Source: Dokdonella sp. (GTDB taxonomy: Bacteria > Pseudomonadota > Gammaproteobacteria > Xanthomonadales > Rhodanobacteraceae). From it: a stretch of DNA of 64,000 bases. The stretch covers positions 806,001-870,000 of the forward strand of contig JADJQH010000008.1 of assembly GCA_016712865.1 (NCBI GenBank), read 5' to 3'. Every line of letters begins with the position of its first letter. Positions within the stretch are counted from its first letter, which is position 1. The translations under genes were made by a program, and so were the position numbers. The notes beneath the pieces were generated by a model. That model had not been told where the DNA came from. It made no database searches and was given only the letters and a program-made list of their open reading frames with translations. This document shows positions 55,193 to 64,000 of the stretch, piece after piece.

Positions 55193-55756
55193 ATGCCACT
55201 GCAATTCCTGAATCACCGCTTGTCGGTACCTTCGCGCCAATTGGGCGAGCCGGGGCCAGACCATTTGCTATTGGACACATTGCTGACGGCAGCCATTCGC
55301 GTGCCCGACCACGGGCGCCTTTCTCCCACCCGTTTGTTGCTGGTGAGGGGTGAGGCACGCCTCACGTTTGGCGAACGGCTCGCGGAGATCCACGCGCGCA
55401 AGGAGCCGGATGCCCCAGCTGCGGTGCTGGCCAAGGATCGTGAGCGATATCTGCACGCGCCGCTGGTCGTGGTGGTCATTGCGCGCGTTCTGGGCGATCA
55501 CAAAATTCCCGAACAGGAGCAGGTGCTGTCGGCGGGTTGCGTGGCATACAACCTGCTGCTGGGTGCACAGGCATTGGGTTTCGGCGCGCAATGGCTGACC
55601 GGATGGGCAGCCTACGACCGCGAGGTTGCGGGGTTGCTCGGACTCGCCGACAACGAGCGCGTGATCGGCTTCGTGCACGTGGGAACCGTTCGCGAGGCCG
55701 CAAGCGAACATCCGCGTCCGGCGTTGGCGGAAGTTCTGGGCGAATGGTCGGCATGA
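55193..55756 (+). CDS. Nitroreductase family protein (YdjA-like)
   Basis: The 187-residue flavoprotein has the FMN-binding R-L-S start (LNHRLSVPSRQLGEPGPD) and APDHG-like VPDHGRLSPTRLLLV, plus LSAGCVAYNLLLGAQALGFG and WLTGWAAYD, typical of the YdjA/TdsD group. Substrate unknown. Its stop overlaps the start of the exonuclease (ATGA). Confidence 0.92.
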   Translation: MPLQFLNHRLSVPSRQLGEPGPDHLLLDTLLTAAIRVPDHGRLSPTRLLLVRGEARLTFGERLAEIHARKEPDAPAAVLAKDRERYLHAPLVVVVIARVLGDHKIPEQEQVLSAGCVAYNLLLGAQALGFGAQWLTGWAAYDREVAGLLGLADNERVIGFVHVGTVREAASEHPRPALAEVLGEWSA

Positions 55757-56649
55757 ATCGGGATCGGCCGCATGCCTATCTGGTGGATGCCAGCCTGTAT
55801 GTTTTCAGGGCCTGGCATTCGATCCCGCCGGATTTCACCGATGTCGACGGGCATCCGGTCAACGCCGTGCATGGATTCACCCGCTTTCTGCTGGACCTGC
55901 TGGAGCGCGCCAAGCCGAGCCATGCGGCGATCTGCTTCGACGAGTCGTTGACCAGTTCGTTCCGCAACGCGATTTATCCAGACTACAAGGCGAATCGCGA
56001 GTTGCCGCCGGATGAGCTGATCCGCCAATTTGCCTATTGCCGCGAGGTGGCGGCTGCATTGGGGATGACCGTCCTCACCGATACCGAATTCGAAGCCGAC
56101 GATCTGATCGGCAGTGCCGTGCATGCACTCGATACGCATGATTGCGGCGCCATCATCGTCTCTGCCGACAAGGATTTCGGGCAGTTGGTGGGTGACTCGG
56201 TCGAGCAATGGGATTTCTCGCGCGACCAGCGCTGGAATGCGCAGGGCATCAAACAGCGCCTGGGCGTGCATCCGCATCAGGTCGCCGATTTCCTGGCCTT
56301 GATGGGCGATGCCATCGACAACATCCCGGGCATTCCCGGCATCGGCGCAAAAACCGCAGCCGTGCTGCTTGCGCATTTCGAGACATTGGACGCGCTGCTC
56401 GAACGACGCGAGGAAGTGGCGTTCTTGCGCATGCGTGGCGCGGCCGGAATTGCGCGCAAACTGCACGAACATGCCGACATGGCGAGATTGTCCCGTCGCT
56501 TGACGGGTATTGCCGTGGATGCGCCGGTGCCGCGGGGATTGACGGACTATGCGCGACGAGCGCCTGATGAAGCGGCGATCGGCACGCTGTTCGACAGGCT
56601 GAAGCTTGGCCCGATGACACGTTCGCGCGTGCGCTCGCTGGCGAGTTGA
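55753..56649 (+). CDS. 5'-3' exonuclease (flap endonuclease domain, Xni/PolA-like)
   Basis: The 298-residue protein matches the exonuclease part of DNA polymerase I without the polymerase. It has AYLVDASLYVFRAWHSIPPD, FDESLTSSFRNAIYPDYKAN, the metal-binding DTEFEADDLIGSAVH and VSADKDFGQLV, and the helix-hairpin-helix PGIPGIGAKTAAVLLAHFET. It could process flaps or RNA primers. ATG 55753 overlaps the nitroreductase stop; ATG 55744 is a possible longer start. Confidence 0.92.
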   Translation: MNRDRPHAYLVDASLYVFRAWHSIPPDFTDVDGHPVNAVHGFTRFLLDLLERAKPSHAAICFDESLTSSFRNAIYPDYKANRELPPDELIRQFAYCREVAAALGMTVLTDTEFEADDLIGSAVHALDTHDCGAIIVSADKDFGQLVGDSVEQWDFSRDQRWNAQGIKQRLGVHPHQVADFLALMGDAIDNIPGIPGIGAKTAAVLLAHFETLDALLERREEVAFLRMRGAAGIARKLHEHADMARLSRRLTGIAVDAPVPRGLTDYARRAPDEAAIGTLFDRLKLGPMTRSRVRSLAS

Positions 56650-56689
56650 TTCGGCACGGCTGTGCGATCGTCCGATTGAGGATTTCCCT

Positions 56690-57785
56690 GTAGCGCGGAG
56701 CTTGCTCCGCTTGGGGCATTGCCGAGCCGCCGCAGCCGAGCAAGCTCGGCTCTACCCTTGCCATGCGAATCCCAAGCTCCTTGTAGAGCGGAGCTTGCTC
56801 CGCTTGGGGCATTGCCGAGCCGCCGCAGCCGAGCAAGCTCGGCTCTACCCATACCATGCGAATCCCAAGCTCCTTGTAGAGCGGAGCTTGCTCCGCATGG
56901 GGCATTGCCGAGCCGCCGCAGCCGAGCAAGCTCGGCTCTACCCATACCATGCGAATCCCAAGCTCCTTGTAGCGCGGAGCTTGCTCCGCTTGGGGCATTG
57001 CCGAGCCGCCGCAGCCGAGCCAGCTCGGCTCTACCCATACCATGCGAATCCCAATCTCCTTGTAGAGCGGAGCTTGCTCCGCTTGGGGTCTTGCCGAGCC
57101 GCCGCAGCCGAGCAAGCTCGGCTCTACCCATGCCATGCGAATCCCAAGCTCCTTGTAGCGCGGAGCTTGCTCCACTTGGGACCTTGCCGAGCCGCCGCAG
57201 CCGAGCAAGCTCGGCTCTACCCATGCCATGCGAATCCCAAGCTCCCTGTAGCGCGTAGCTTGCTCCGCTTGGGACCTTGCCGAGCCGCCGCAGCCGAGCA
57301 AGCTCGGCTCTACCCATGCCATGCGAATCCCAAGCTCCTTGTAGAGCGGAGCTTGCTCCGCTTGGGACCTTGCCGAGCCGCCGCAGCCGAGCAAGCTCGG
57401 CTCTACCCATACCATGCGAATCCCAAGCTCCCTGTAGCGCGGAGCTTGCTCCGCTTGGGACCTTGCCGAGCCGCCGCAGCCGAGCAAGCTCGGCTCTACC
57501 CATAACATGCGAATCCCAAGCTCCTTGTAGAGCGGAGCTTGCTCCGCTTGGGACCTTGCCGAGCAGCCGCAGCCGAGCAAGCTCGGCTCTACCCTTACCA
57601 TGCGAATCCCAAGCTCCTTGTAGCGCGGAGCTTGCTCCGCTTGCGGTCTTGCCGAGCCGCCGCAGCCGAGCAAGCTCGGCTCTACCCTTGCCATGCGAAT
57701 CCCAAGCTCCTTGTAGAGCGGAGCTTGCTCCGCTTGGGACCTTGCCGAGCAGCCGCAGCCGAGCAAGCTCGGCTCTACCCATACA
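56690..57785. repeat. REP type C tandem array: twelve units with an exact 93-bp period
   Basis: Units start GTAG(A/C)GCGG at 56690, 56783, 56876, 56969, 57062, 57155, 57248, 57341, 57434, 57527, 57620 and 57713, always 93 bp apart. Each holds GCGGAGCTTGCTCCGC, a GCCGAGC(C/A)GCCGCAG spacer, GCCGAGCAAGCTCGGC and CATGCGAATCCCAAGCTCC. Differences between units are single substitutions, with no indels. Since 93 is a multiple of three, long frames arise on both strands, but they are not convincing genes. The array lies between converging genes. Confidence 0.95.
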
Positions 57786-57793
57786 AGGCGGAC

Positions 57794-60304
57794 TCACCAA
57801 AGCGGCTGGCTGAAATCGAAATCCGGCTGGCGCAAGGGCTGGGAGAAGGCCGGGCCCACGGCGTAGTCGACGCCAAGTCGCAGCAGCAGATGGGCGCGAT
57901 TGAGATTGTCTGCTTCCGGTGCGATTACCGCGGCACCGGATGCGTGGGCCTTGCGTACCAGCGCAAGCACGGTATCGGCTACCGAACGCACGCTGCCCAG
58001 TTCCTGCACCAGCAACGGATCGAGGCGAACGAAATCCGCGTGCAGTTGCTTGAGCGCGTGCACCGCCGCCCAGTCCCGACCAAAATCGCTCAGGCACACG
58101 CGAACACCGAGCTTGCGCAGTTCCGCCACACGCTCGCGTCCGCGCTCACCGGCATCGATCAGGGGCGAGCAGGGCAGGCACAAGGTCAGACCCGTGCCGG
58201 ACAGGTGGTGGGCCTTGAGTTCCCGATCCAGCCACCAGCACAGATCCGCGCTGAGCAAGGAGGCCACCGATTGCGGCACGAAAATGCGCAACTGGCGTCC
58301 GCGTTTGAGTTGCTCGCCGCGCATTTCCAAAGTTTGCGTGAGCAACATGCGATCGATTTCAGCGAGCTGGTTGGTCTCGCGTGCAGCGGGCACCAGTTCG
58401 TCGTAGCTCACCGAGCTGCCAGGATTCTGCGTGCTGAGCACGCGGAAACGCAGGTCGAACTGACCGCTGAGCTTGCCGCCGAGGGGCACGATGGGCAGGA
58501 AATCAAAGGTGGCCTGCTCCGCCTTGAGTGGACGACCCATCACGGCACGCACGGCGAGCAAGGGATCGCTGGGCAGAAGCGCCGCTTCGCGTGCTTCGTA
58601 CCAGAGCACGCGATTGCCGCCCATGTGGGCAGCCGCGATCTGCGCTGCTTCGGCGTGGGTGACGATGGAGTCGACACTGGTCTGTTCGCCACCGAGCAGG
58701 CCTAGGCCAATGCTGGCCGTGAGCGGGAGGTCCTTGCCGTTGTACAGCCAACCCTGGCGACTCAGTTGCGCGCGGATTTCCTCGGCCAGAACGGTGACTT
58801 CGGAACGCGAGGAACGATGCACCAGCACGAAATAGTGGAAATCCTGGTAGTGCGCGGCAAGATCGCTGGAATCGAGCTGGCTGCGCAGCAGTTGCCCGAC
58901 GTGGGTATCGAGCGCAGCAAGGCCGCTGATTCCGATGCTTTCACGCAACGCCTGCGAACGATCCAGGGCAATGCACATGAGTGCGGCCGAGCGGTCGCCG
59001 GCGGCAATGGCCAGCTTGTCCAGCAGCACGCCGCGCGAAAACAGCCCGGTTACCGGATCGCGCCCGCCAGTGGATCCAATCAATTCGCGCAGTCGACGCG
59101 AGCGGTTCAGGCGGGACGTGAGGGCGTGGCCCAGGTGACGCGCCTTGACCGGCTTCAGCAGCACCTCGTCACTGCCCGCTGCAATGGCATCGAAGCGCTG
59201 GCCGACATCACCGTGATCGGACATCAGCACGATGGGCAGCGCAGCATGTTCGGCCTGGTCCCGCACCAGCTGCACGAGTTCCAGGCCACGGATGTCGGAG
59301 AGCTCGTGATCGATCACCAGCGCATCGGGACGGAAATCCGGCAGGGCAGCGAGTGCGGCCTGGCCGTTTGCAGCGATGCGCACGGTCATGCCGCGCTCTG
59401 CCAGCCAGCGTGCACGCTCGCTGGCGCTGACGATATCGACCTCCGCCAACAGCACGCGCCAGGGCGTCTGCGTGGCGTGCACGAGCAGTTCATCGAGCGT
59501 GGCGATGACACGCAGCGAATCGACCGGCATGTTGTACACGCCTGCCGCGCCGGCACGCATGGCCAGCAAGCGGTCTGCGAGGTCGCCATGCGGGGAGAAC
59601 ACCAGCAGCGCGGGCTGCGCGCGGCGCAGGTCGCGATCACCCTCATCGAGGCGGGCGCGGATACGCCCCAGCTGGCTCAGGCTGCGCGCATCCAGCAGCA
59701 AGGCACCGGGGCGGGCAACGCTCAGGAAGGAAAGCAATGCATCGATGTCGAAGAAATCGTTGACCTGGTAATCGCGCTCGCGCAGTGCCGCGGCAAGACC
59801 GGGCGCATTGCGTACGGTTTCGCCCAGCATGCAGACCGCACGTGGCAACCAGGTGGGTGCCGGAGGCGCATCTGCCGTGGCGAGCGTCGATTCGACGGAG
59901 GTGATCGCCGGATCGAGTACAACGTCGTTCTCGATTTCGGAACCGTGCAGGGCATGCACATCGGCCGTGGTGCTGCCGGATAGTTCGCTCAGTGCACTGC
60001 CCAGCGTGTTGACCATTCCGGCCAGGCAATCCAGCGCATTCTCGTTGGGCACCAGCTTGTCGTCGATGAACGAGCACAGGTAGGCGGCCAGTTCCAGAGC
60101 CGATTCGTTCACCACCGAAAGCCCGAGGCCTTCGCTGGTCTGGGCGATCTGGTCGATCTCCTCACCGAGCAGGCGGGCGGCCTGGTGATCCCAGCCCGAG
60201 CGCGCCAACGGCTGCCAGCGTCGAACCAGACTCAGGCAACGCTCGCGCAGGGCCTCACGGGCTGTTGCGTCGGAGAGTCCGAAATTGGAGTTCGAGCCAG
60301 TCAT
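57794..60304 (-). CDS. Degenerate REC-REC-GGDEF-EAL signalling protein
   Basis: The 836-residue protein has, in order: a helical N-terminal region (1-115), a receiver-like domain without the conserved Lys (about 145-275), a second receiver (about 278-400, with DALVIDHELSD as phosphorylation site and VLLKPVKA as conserved Lys), a GGDEF domain (about 415-575) and an EAL domain (about 590-836). The GGDEF signature is lost (YQDFHYF at that place) and the EAL motif is FDLRFRVL, so neither cyclase nor phosphodiesterase activity is expected. It resembles FimX-type c-di-GMP effectors that control type IV pili or motility. ATG 60304 is chosen; upstream codons are not conserved. Confidence 0.85.
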   Translation of the reverse strand: MTGSNSNFGLSDATAREALRERCLSLVRRWQPLARSGWDHQAARLLGEEIDQIAQTSEGLGLSVVNESALELAAYLCSFIDDKLVPNENALDCLAGMVNTLGSALSELSGSTTADVHALHGSEIENDVVLDPAITSVESTLATADAPPAPTWLPRAVCMLGETVRNAPGLAAALRERDYQVNDFFDIDALLSFLSVARPGALLLDARSLSQLGRIRARLDEGDRDLRRAQPALLVFSPHGDLADRLLAMRAGAAGVYNMPVDSLRVIATLDELLVHATQTPWRVLLAEVDIVSASERARWLAERGMTVRIAANGQAALAALPDFRPDALVIDHELSDIRGLELVQLVRDQAEHAALPIVLMSDHGDVGQRFDAIAAGSDEVLLKPVKARHLGHALTSRLNRSRRLRELIGSTGGRDPVTGLFSRGVLLDKLAIAAGDRSAALMCIALDRSQALRESIGISGLAALDTHVGQLLRSQLDSSDLAAHYQDFHYFVLVHRSSRSEVTVLAEEIRAQLSRQGWLYNGKDLPLTASIGLGLLGGEQTSVDSIVTHAEAAQIAAAHMGGNRVLWYEAREAALLPSDPLLAVRAVMGRPLKAEQATFDFLPIVPLGGKLSGQFDLRFRVLSTQNPGSSVSYDELVPAARETNQLAEIDRMLLTQTLEMRGEQLKRGRQLRIFVPQSVASLLSADLCWWLDRELKAHHLSGTGLTLCLPCSPLIDAGERGRERVAELRKLGVRVCLSDFGRDWAAVHALKQLHADFVRLDPLLVQELGSVRSVADTVLALVRKAHASGAAVIAPEADNLNRAHLLLRLGVDYAVGPAFSQPLRQPDFDFSQPLW

Positions 60305-60491
60305 TAGCAATACCGATTTCCTGCATCGATGGTGTTGCCGGACGGAATCGACCATGCGCCCACGCATGGTGGCGGACCTGCCTGCCTGCGAATTCTGAAG
60401 GCTGCACGGCCCGCCGGTCGTGCGTTGCAGCACAGTTTACAGCGGCGCGGGCTGGGGCATACTGGTATTCGAACCGGCCCGGAGAGAGTCC

Positions 60492-60908
60492 ATGCGTCGC
60501 CATTTGCACACCATCGCCCTGATCCTTTTCGTGCTGGTTTTCCTGTTCGATCTGGTGCTGTGGGGCGCCGTGCCGGGCTTGCCCGATGTCGGCACATCCA
60601 TCGAGCGATCCGCGCATGCCGAAGCCGTGCTGGCATCGCTTTATCTTGCGCTTGGCGTTCCCCTCGATGCTGCGGTTGGCGCACTCCACAGCCTGGGCAC
60701 CGGCATCATGACGGCCGGATTGGGCCCGGGCTTTGAACGCATCCTGGCAGAGCCGCACGTGGCCATGGACCTGATTTTCAGTTCGTCCTTCAACGCCACC
60801 CACGGGCTCATCAAGTGGCTTTACTGGGCGGCTCCGGTGTTGCTTGTTCTGTATGTGCTGCTGTGGATCATGCGTCCCAAGCAAGTCGCGTTCATCAAGA
60901 AGCGCTGA
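60492..60908 (+). CDS. Small inner-membrane protein of unknown function
   Basis: I do not recognise the family. The 138-residue protein has two clear hydrophobic helices, residues 6-26 (HTIALILFVLVFLFDLVLWG) and about 109-127 (WLYWAAPVLLVLYVLLWIM), and a helical middle. It ends with basic KQVAFIKKR. GGAGAG eight bases before ATG 60492 is a good ribosome site. It is divergent from the EAL-type gene, 187 bp away. Confidence 0.75.
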   Translation: MRRHLHTIALILFVLVFLFDLVLWGAVPGLPDVGTSIERSAHAEAVLASLYLALGVPLDAAVGALHSLGTGIMTAGLGPGFERILAEPHVAMDLIFSSSFNATHGLIKWLYWAAPVLLVLYVLLWIMRPKQVAFIKKR

Positions 60909-60965
60909 GGACATTCACTCGGCGCGCGATTGCATCGTGCGCCACAACCGACGTCTGCTGCCGAA

Positions 60966-61454
60966 TCACTGGACCGGTTCGAAGCGGTTGGCGTCTCGAT
61001 TCTTGCGCACGTGGGCGGGATTCCAGATGCGTCCGTTCATGGCGATGTAGACGCCATTCTCAAGGCATTGCAGGGCTCCCACCGCGCAGCCGATGTTGAA
61101 TACGGCATCCGAGCCCTGGAAGCGCGCCGGGTTGAGCGCACCGGTCATCACGATCACCTTGCCTTCAATCTGGCGCAGCACGGCGGCGGTTTCCACCATG
61201 GTGTCGGTGCCGTGGGTGACCAGCACATGGCGATGCGGTTGCGCCTCGATCAGGCGGCGCAGCAGGTCGCGATCGGTATCGTCCAGGTGCAGGCTGTCCT
61301 TGCGCAGGGCCGGCAGCACATCGAAGCTGAAGGCGACGCCCAGGGATTCGAGGATCTTGCCGATCTGCGGATCGCCGATTTCATAGGCCGACTTGTCATC
61401 GAAATAGACCTTGTCGATGGTGCCGCCGGTGGTGACGATGGACAGGTGTTGCAT
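60966..61454 (-). CDS. Short single-domain asparaginase-like protein
   Basis: The 162-residue protein is the N-terminal catalytic domain of type I/II asparaginases: SIVTTGGTIDKVYFD with the first active-site Thr, and VLVTHGTDTMVETAAVL with the second Thr-Asp pair. The second domain found in ordinary asparaginases (330 residues) is missing, and it ends normally with NPAHVRKNRDANRFEPVQ, so this is the recognised short form rather than a truncation. Activity on asparagine is not certain. It begins 29 bp after the acyl-CoA dehydrogenase stop. Confidence 0.88.
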   Translation of the reverse strand: MQHLSIVTTGGTIDKVYFDDKSAYEIGDPQIGKILESLGVAFSFDVLPALRKDSLHLDDTDRDLLRRLIEAQPHRHVLVTHGTDTMVETAAVLRQIEGKVIVMTGALNPARFQGSDAVFNIGCAVGALQCLENGVYIAMNGRIWNPAHVRKNRDANRFEPVQ

Positions 61455-61483
61455 GGGAATTCCTTGCGGGAGACGGATGGCGA

Positions 61484-63157
61484 TCAGGCAGGGTCGAGCA
61501 GGTCGAAGGCAGGCGCAAACGCGTTGTTCGACAGGTGCGAAAGCGGACACGACAGGAAGCGCAGCAGGGCATGGCCGGGGCGCGCATCCCCAGCAGCGTG
61601 ACTGGCCACGGCGCAGCGCCAGAGCAGGGCGGCGGCCACTGCGCGCGCCAGCGAAAATGCCAGCGCACGGGCACCGGCTTGCAGCCGGGATGAATCGTCG
61701 CCGTGCGTTTCCAGCCAGCGTGTTGCGTCCAGCAAGCTGCCGCGGATGTCGCTTGCCGCAGTTGCGAGCGCTTGGGGCAAAGCCGAATCCCGGCGCGCCT
61801 GCAGACAGCGTTCGACGCTGCGCAGGATGGGCCCCACGCCGGTCTTGCCCAGTGCACGCAGGGTATCCAGCGCCAACACGTTGCTGGTGCCTTCCCAGAT
61901 CGGATAGACCTGGGCATCGCGCAACAACTGCGGGATGCCGGTGTTCTCGATGTAGCCGGCGCCGCCGAATGCCTCGCAGCATTCCGAGGCGATGTCGACA
62001 GCGAGCTTCCCCGTCCACAACTTGGCCAGCGGCGTAAGCAAGCGCAAGCACGCCTGTTCGTCGCTGTCGGCCTGACCGCATTCGCTGCGCCCGAGCAGGT
62101 GGGTGAGGTGAAACACGAGTTGGAACGCGGCTTCGAAGGCGGCCTGCATGTCGGCCAGGGTTTCCGCATGCAGCGGATGCTCGATCAGGCGCTTGCCGAA
62201 GGCCTCGCGCTGGTGCGCGTAGGCGGTCGCCAGCGCCACGCAACGACGCATGCTGGCCAATGCGCCCACGGCGTTCCAGATTCGCGTCACGTTCAACATC
62301 GGGGCAATCAGGCGCACACCGTGATCCAGTGCGCCGACCGGCATCGCATTGGCACCGTCAAGATGGATTTCCGCCGTGGCCAACTCGCGCGTGCCGAGCT
62401 TGTCCTTGAGCTGATCGATGCGAATGCCGTTCCAGCTGCCATCGGCTGCATGCGTTTCCAGGTAGAACATGGCAAGCGCATGGCCACCGGGTCCGGCTCC
62501 GCGCGGTCGCGCAAGCGTCAATGCCATGTCGCCGACCACCGCGGACGTGAACCACTTGCGACCCGTCAATCGCCAATGCCCGTTGCCATCCTGCCAGGCC
62601 TCGGCTTCGGTGTTGCCGACATCCGAGCCACCGGCCAGTTCCGTCATCCATTGGCCGGAAAGCCAGCATGTCGAGACATCGCGGGAAGTCAGGCGCGGAA
62701 CCGCGTGTGCGATCAATGCGTCGTTGGCGGAGGCCTTGAGCGCGGTGGCGGCACCATCGGTCATGGCCAGCGGGCAGGTGTAGAACTCGCTGGCGATGTG
62801 ATGCAGGTAGACACGCAGGAACTGGTCGCAACGCGCGTATTCCCCGTGGCGTGCCTCGTGTCCTGCGGCGACCAGGCCGTAGCGGGTGGCGATTTCGGCG
62901 CCGCGTTGCCACACCGGGGTGGATTCGATGCGGTCAATGCGATTGCCGACGGCATCAAAGCGCGTGAGGATCGGTTGCGTTGGCGTGCGTGCGCGGGCTT
63001 CGTCCCAGGCGTGCGCCGCATGCGCGCCCAGCGCATCCAGGTCGGCATCGATTTCGCCGCGGAAGTCTTGCGGCATGTTCTGCGTCAGCCAGGTTTGCAG
63101 GACCCGATCGCTGCGGTACTGGTTTTTCAGGACAGGCATTTTCGGATGCGATGGCAT
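61484..63157 (-). CDS. Acyl-CoA dehydrogenase family protein, AidB-like
   Basis: The 557-residue flavoprotein is of the long AidB-like branch. It has CWLSGQWMTELAGGSDVGNT, LTGRKWFTSAVVGDMALTLA, the helical domain with REAFGKRLIEHPLHAETLAD, and CEAFGGAGYIENTGIPQLLR plus PIWEGTSNVLALDTLRAL, where the flavin-binding and base-region motifs are conserved. AidB is linked to DNA-alkylation response in E. coli; the substrate here is unknown. ATG 63157 is very close to a TATAAT box, so the mRNA may be leaderless; ATG 63139 is an alternative start. Confidence 0.9.
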   Translation of the reverse strand: MPSHPKMPVLKNQYRSDRVLQTWLTQNMPQDFRGEIDADLDALGAHAAHAWDEARARTPTQPILTRFDAVGNRIDRIESTPVWQRGAEIATRYGLVAAGHEARHGEYARCDQFLRVYLHHIASEFYTCPLAMTDGAATALKASANDALIAHAVPRLTSRDVSTCWLSGQWMTELAGGSDVGNTEAEAWQDGNGHWRLTGRKWFTSAVVGDMALTLARPRGAGPGGHALAMFYLETHAADGSWNGIRIDQLKDKLGTRELATAEIHLDGANAMPVGALDHGVRLIAPMLNVTRIWNAVGALASMRRCVALATAYAHQREAFGKRLIEHPLHAETLADMQAAFEAAFQLVFHLTHLLGRSECGQADSDEQACLRLLTPLAKLWTGKLAVDIASECCEAFGGAGYIENTGIPQLLRDAQVYPIWEGTSNVLALDTLRALGKTGVGPILRSVERCLQARRDSALPQALATAASDIRGSLLDATRWLETHGDDSSRLQAGARALAFSLARAVAAALLWRCAVASHAAGDARPGHALLRFLSCPLSHLSNNAFAPAFDLLDPA

Positions 63158-63163
63158 GCGCAA

Positions 63164-63169
63164 ATTATA
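63164..63169 (-). promoter_or_regulatory. TATAAT -10 element of the acyl-CoA dehydrogenase operon
   Basis: A consensus -10 hexamer lies six bases before the ATG at 63157, where transcription would be expected to begin. The -35 region is not clear. Confidence 0.5.
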
Positions 63170-63212
63170 GACCGCAAGCCATCGCCGGTCGGCTGCGCCA
63201 GGGTGACGCGGT

Positions 63213-64000
<788 letters not shown>

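Noticed and set aside
56690..57785. CRISPR array
   Set aside because: The spacers are as conserved as the repeats and the period is 93 bp with internal REP palindromes; no cas genes are present.
56249..58097. Minus-strand open frames of 505 and 516 residues, and plus-strand frames up to 388 residues, across the 93-bp array
   Set aside because: They exist because 93 is a multiple of three and the unit has no stop in these frames. They run through REP palindromes on both strands and into neighbouring genes, have no ribosome sites, and their 31-residue repeat is just translated REP sequence.

Overview
This window is high-GC chromosomal DNA that looks like a gammaproteobacterium of the Lysobacterales (Xanthomonadales). 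The signs are the mtnA-gyrA neighbourhood, yajC-secD-secF, wrbA-DUF2069, a split pntA-pntB, recC-recB-recD in one run, a secreted protein ending in an LLFRNGFDD-type tail, and very many REP-like palindromes between genes. The exact genus cannot be read from the sequence.

Layout. 1-6.2 kb: the start of a secreted protein (cut by the window edge), a secreted M28 metallopeptidase, a divergent secreted S9 peptidase, and a CorA-type transporter. 6.9-10.3 kb: a Ser/Thr kinase with TPRs and its adjacent unusual ECF sigma factor. 10.5-13.8 kb: yajC, secD, secF. 14-17 kb: an rRNA pseudouridine synthase, an AbrB-Doc toxin-antitoxin pair, and kbl. 17-28.5 kb: a secreted agmatine-deiminase-like protein, an unknown secreted protein, and an overlapping recC-recB-recD operon. 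28.7-32.8 kb: mtnA and gyrA. 33-37.5 kb: a REP-associated tyrosine transposase (RAYT) inside arrays of its probable REPs, sufT, a MocR/PdxR regulator divergent from a PNPOx-like gene, and a small membrane protein.

38-49.5 kb is an accessory and decaying island. It holds a zeta-like kinase with a small partner, a stub of hsdM, a broken lipoprotein gene, a Sel1-type gene with an in-frame TGA, four copies (all damaged) of a second Y1-transposase element, a frameshifted ISL3-family insertion sequence with intact ends and an 8-bp target duplication, and two related lipoproteins plus a frameshifted secreted protein in lower-GC DNA. 49.6-64 kb returns to core genes: pntB-pntA2-pntA1, higB-higA, a GST, a GNAT acetyltransferase, a nitroreductase overlapping a 5'-3' exonuclease, a large degenerate REC-REC-GGDEF-EAL protein, a small membrane protein, a short asparaginase, an AidB-like acyl-CoA dehydrogenase, DUF2069 and wrbA (cut by the window end).

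The strongest unusual signal is the repeat landscape. One palindrome family (GCGGAGCTTGCTCCGC paired with GCCGAGCAAGCTCGGC) flanks the RAYT gene and also forms an array of twelve units with an exact 93-bp period and another with an exact 45-bp period. A second group of small MITE-like elements shares the terminus GGGAAAC/GTCTGA and chains end to end. Several elements begin directly at the stop codon of a core gene (gyrA, the kinase, kbl). A separate Y1-transposase element has recognisable left and right ends, so its mobile unit of about 1.25 kb can be delimited.
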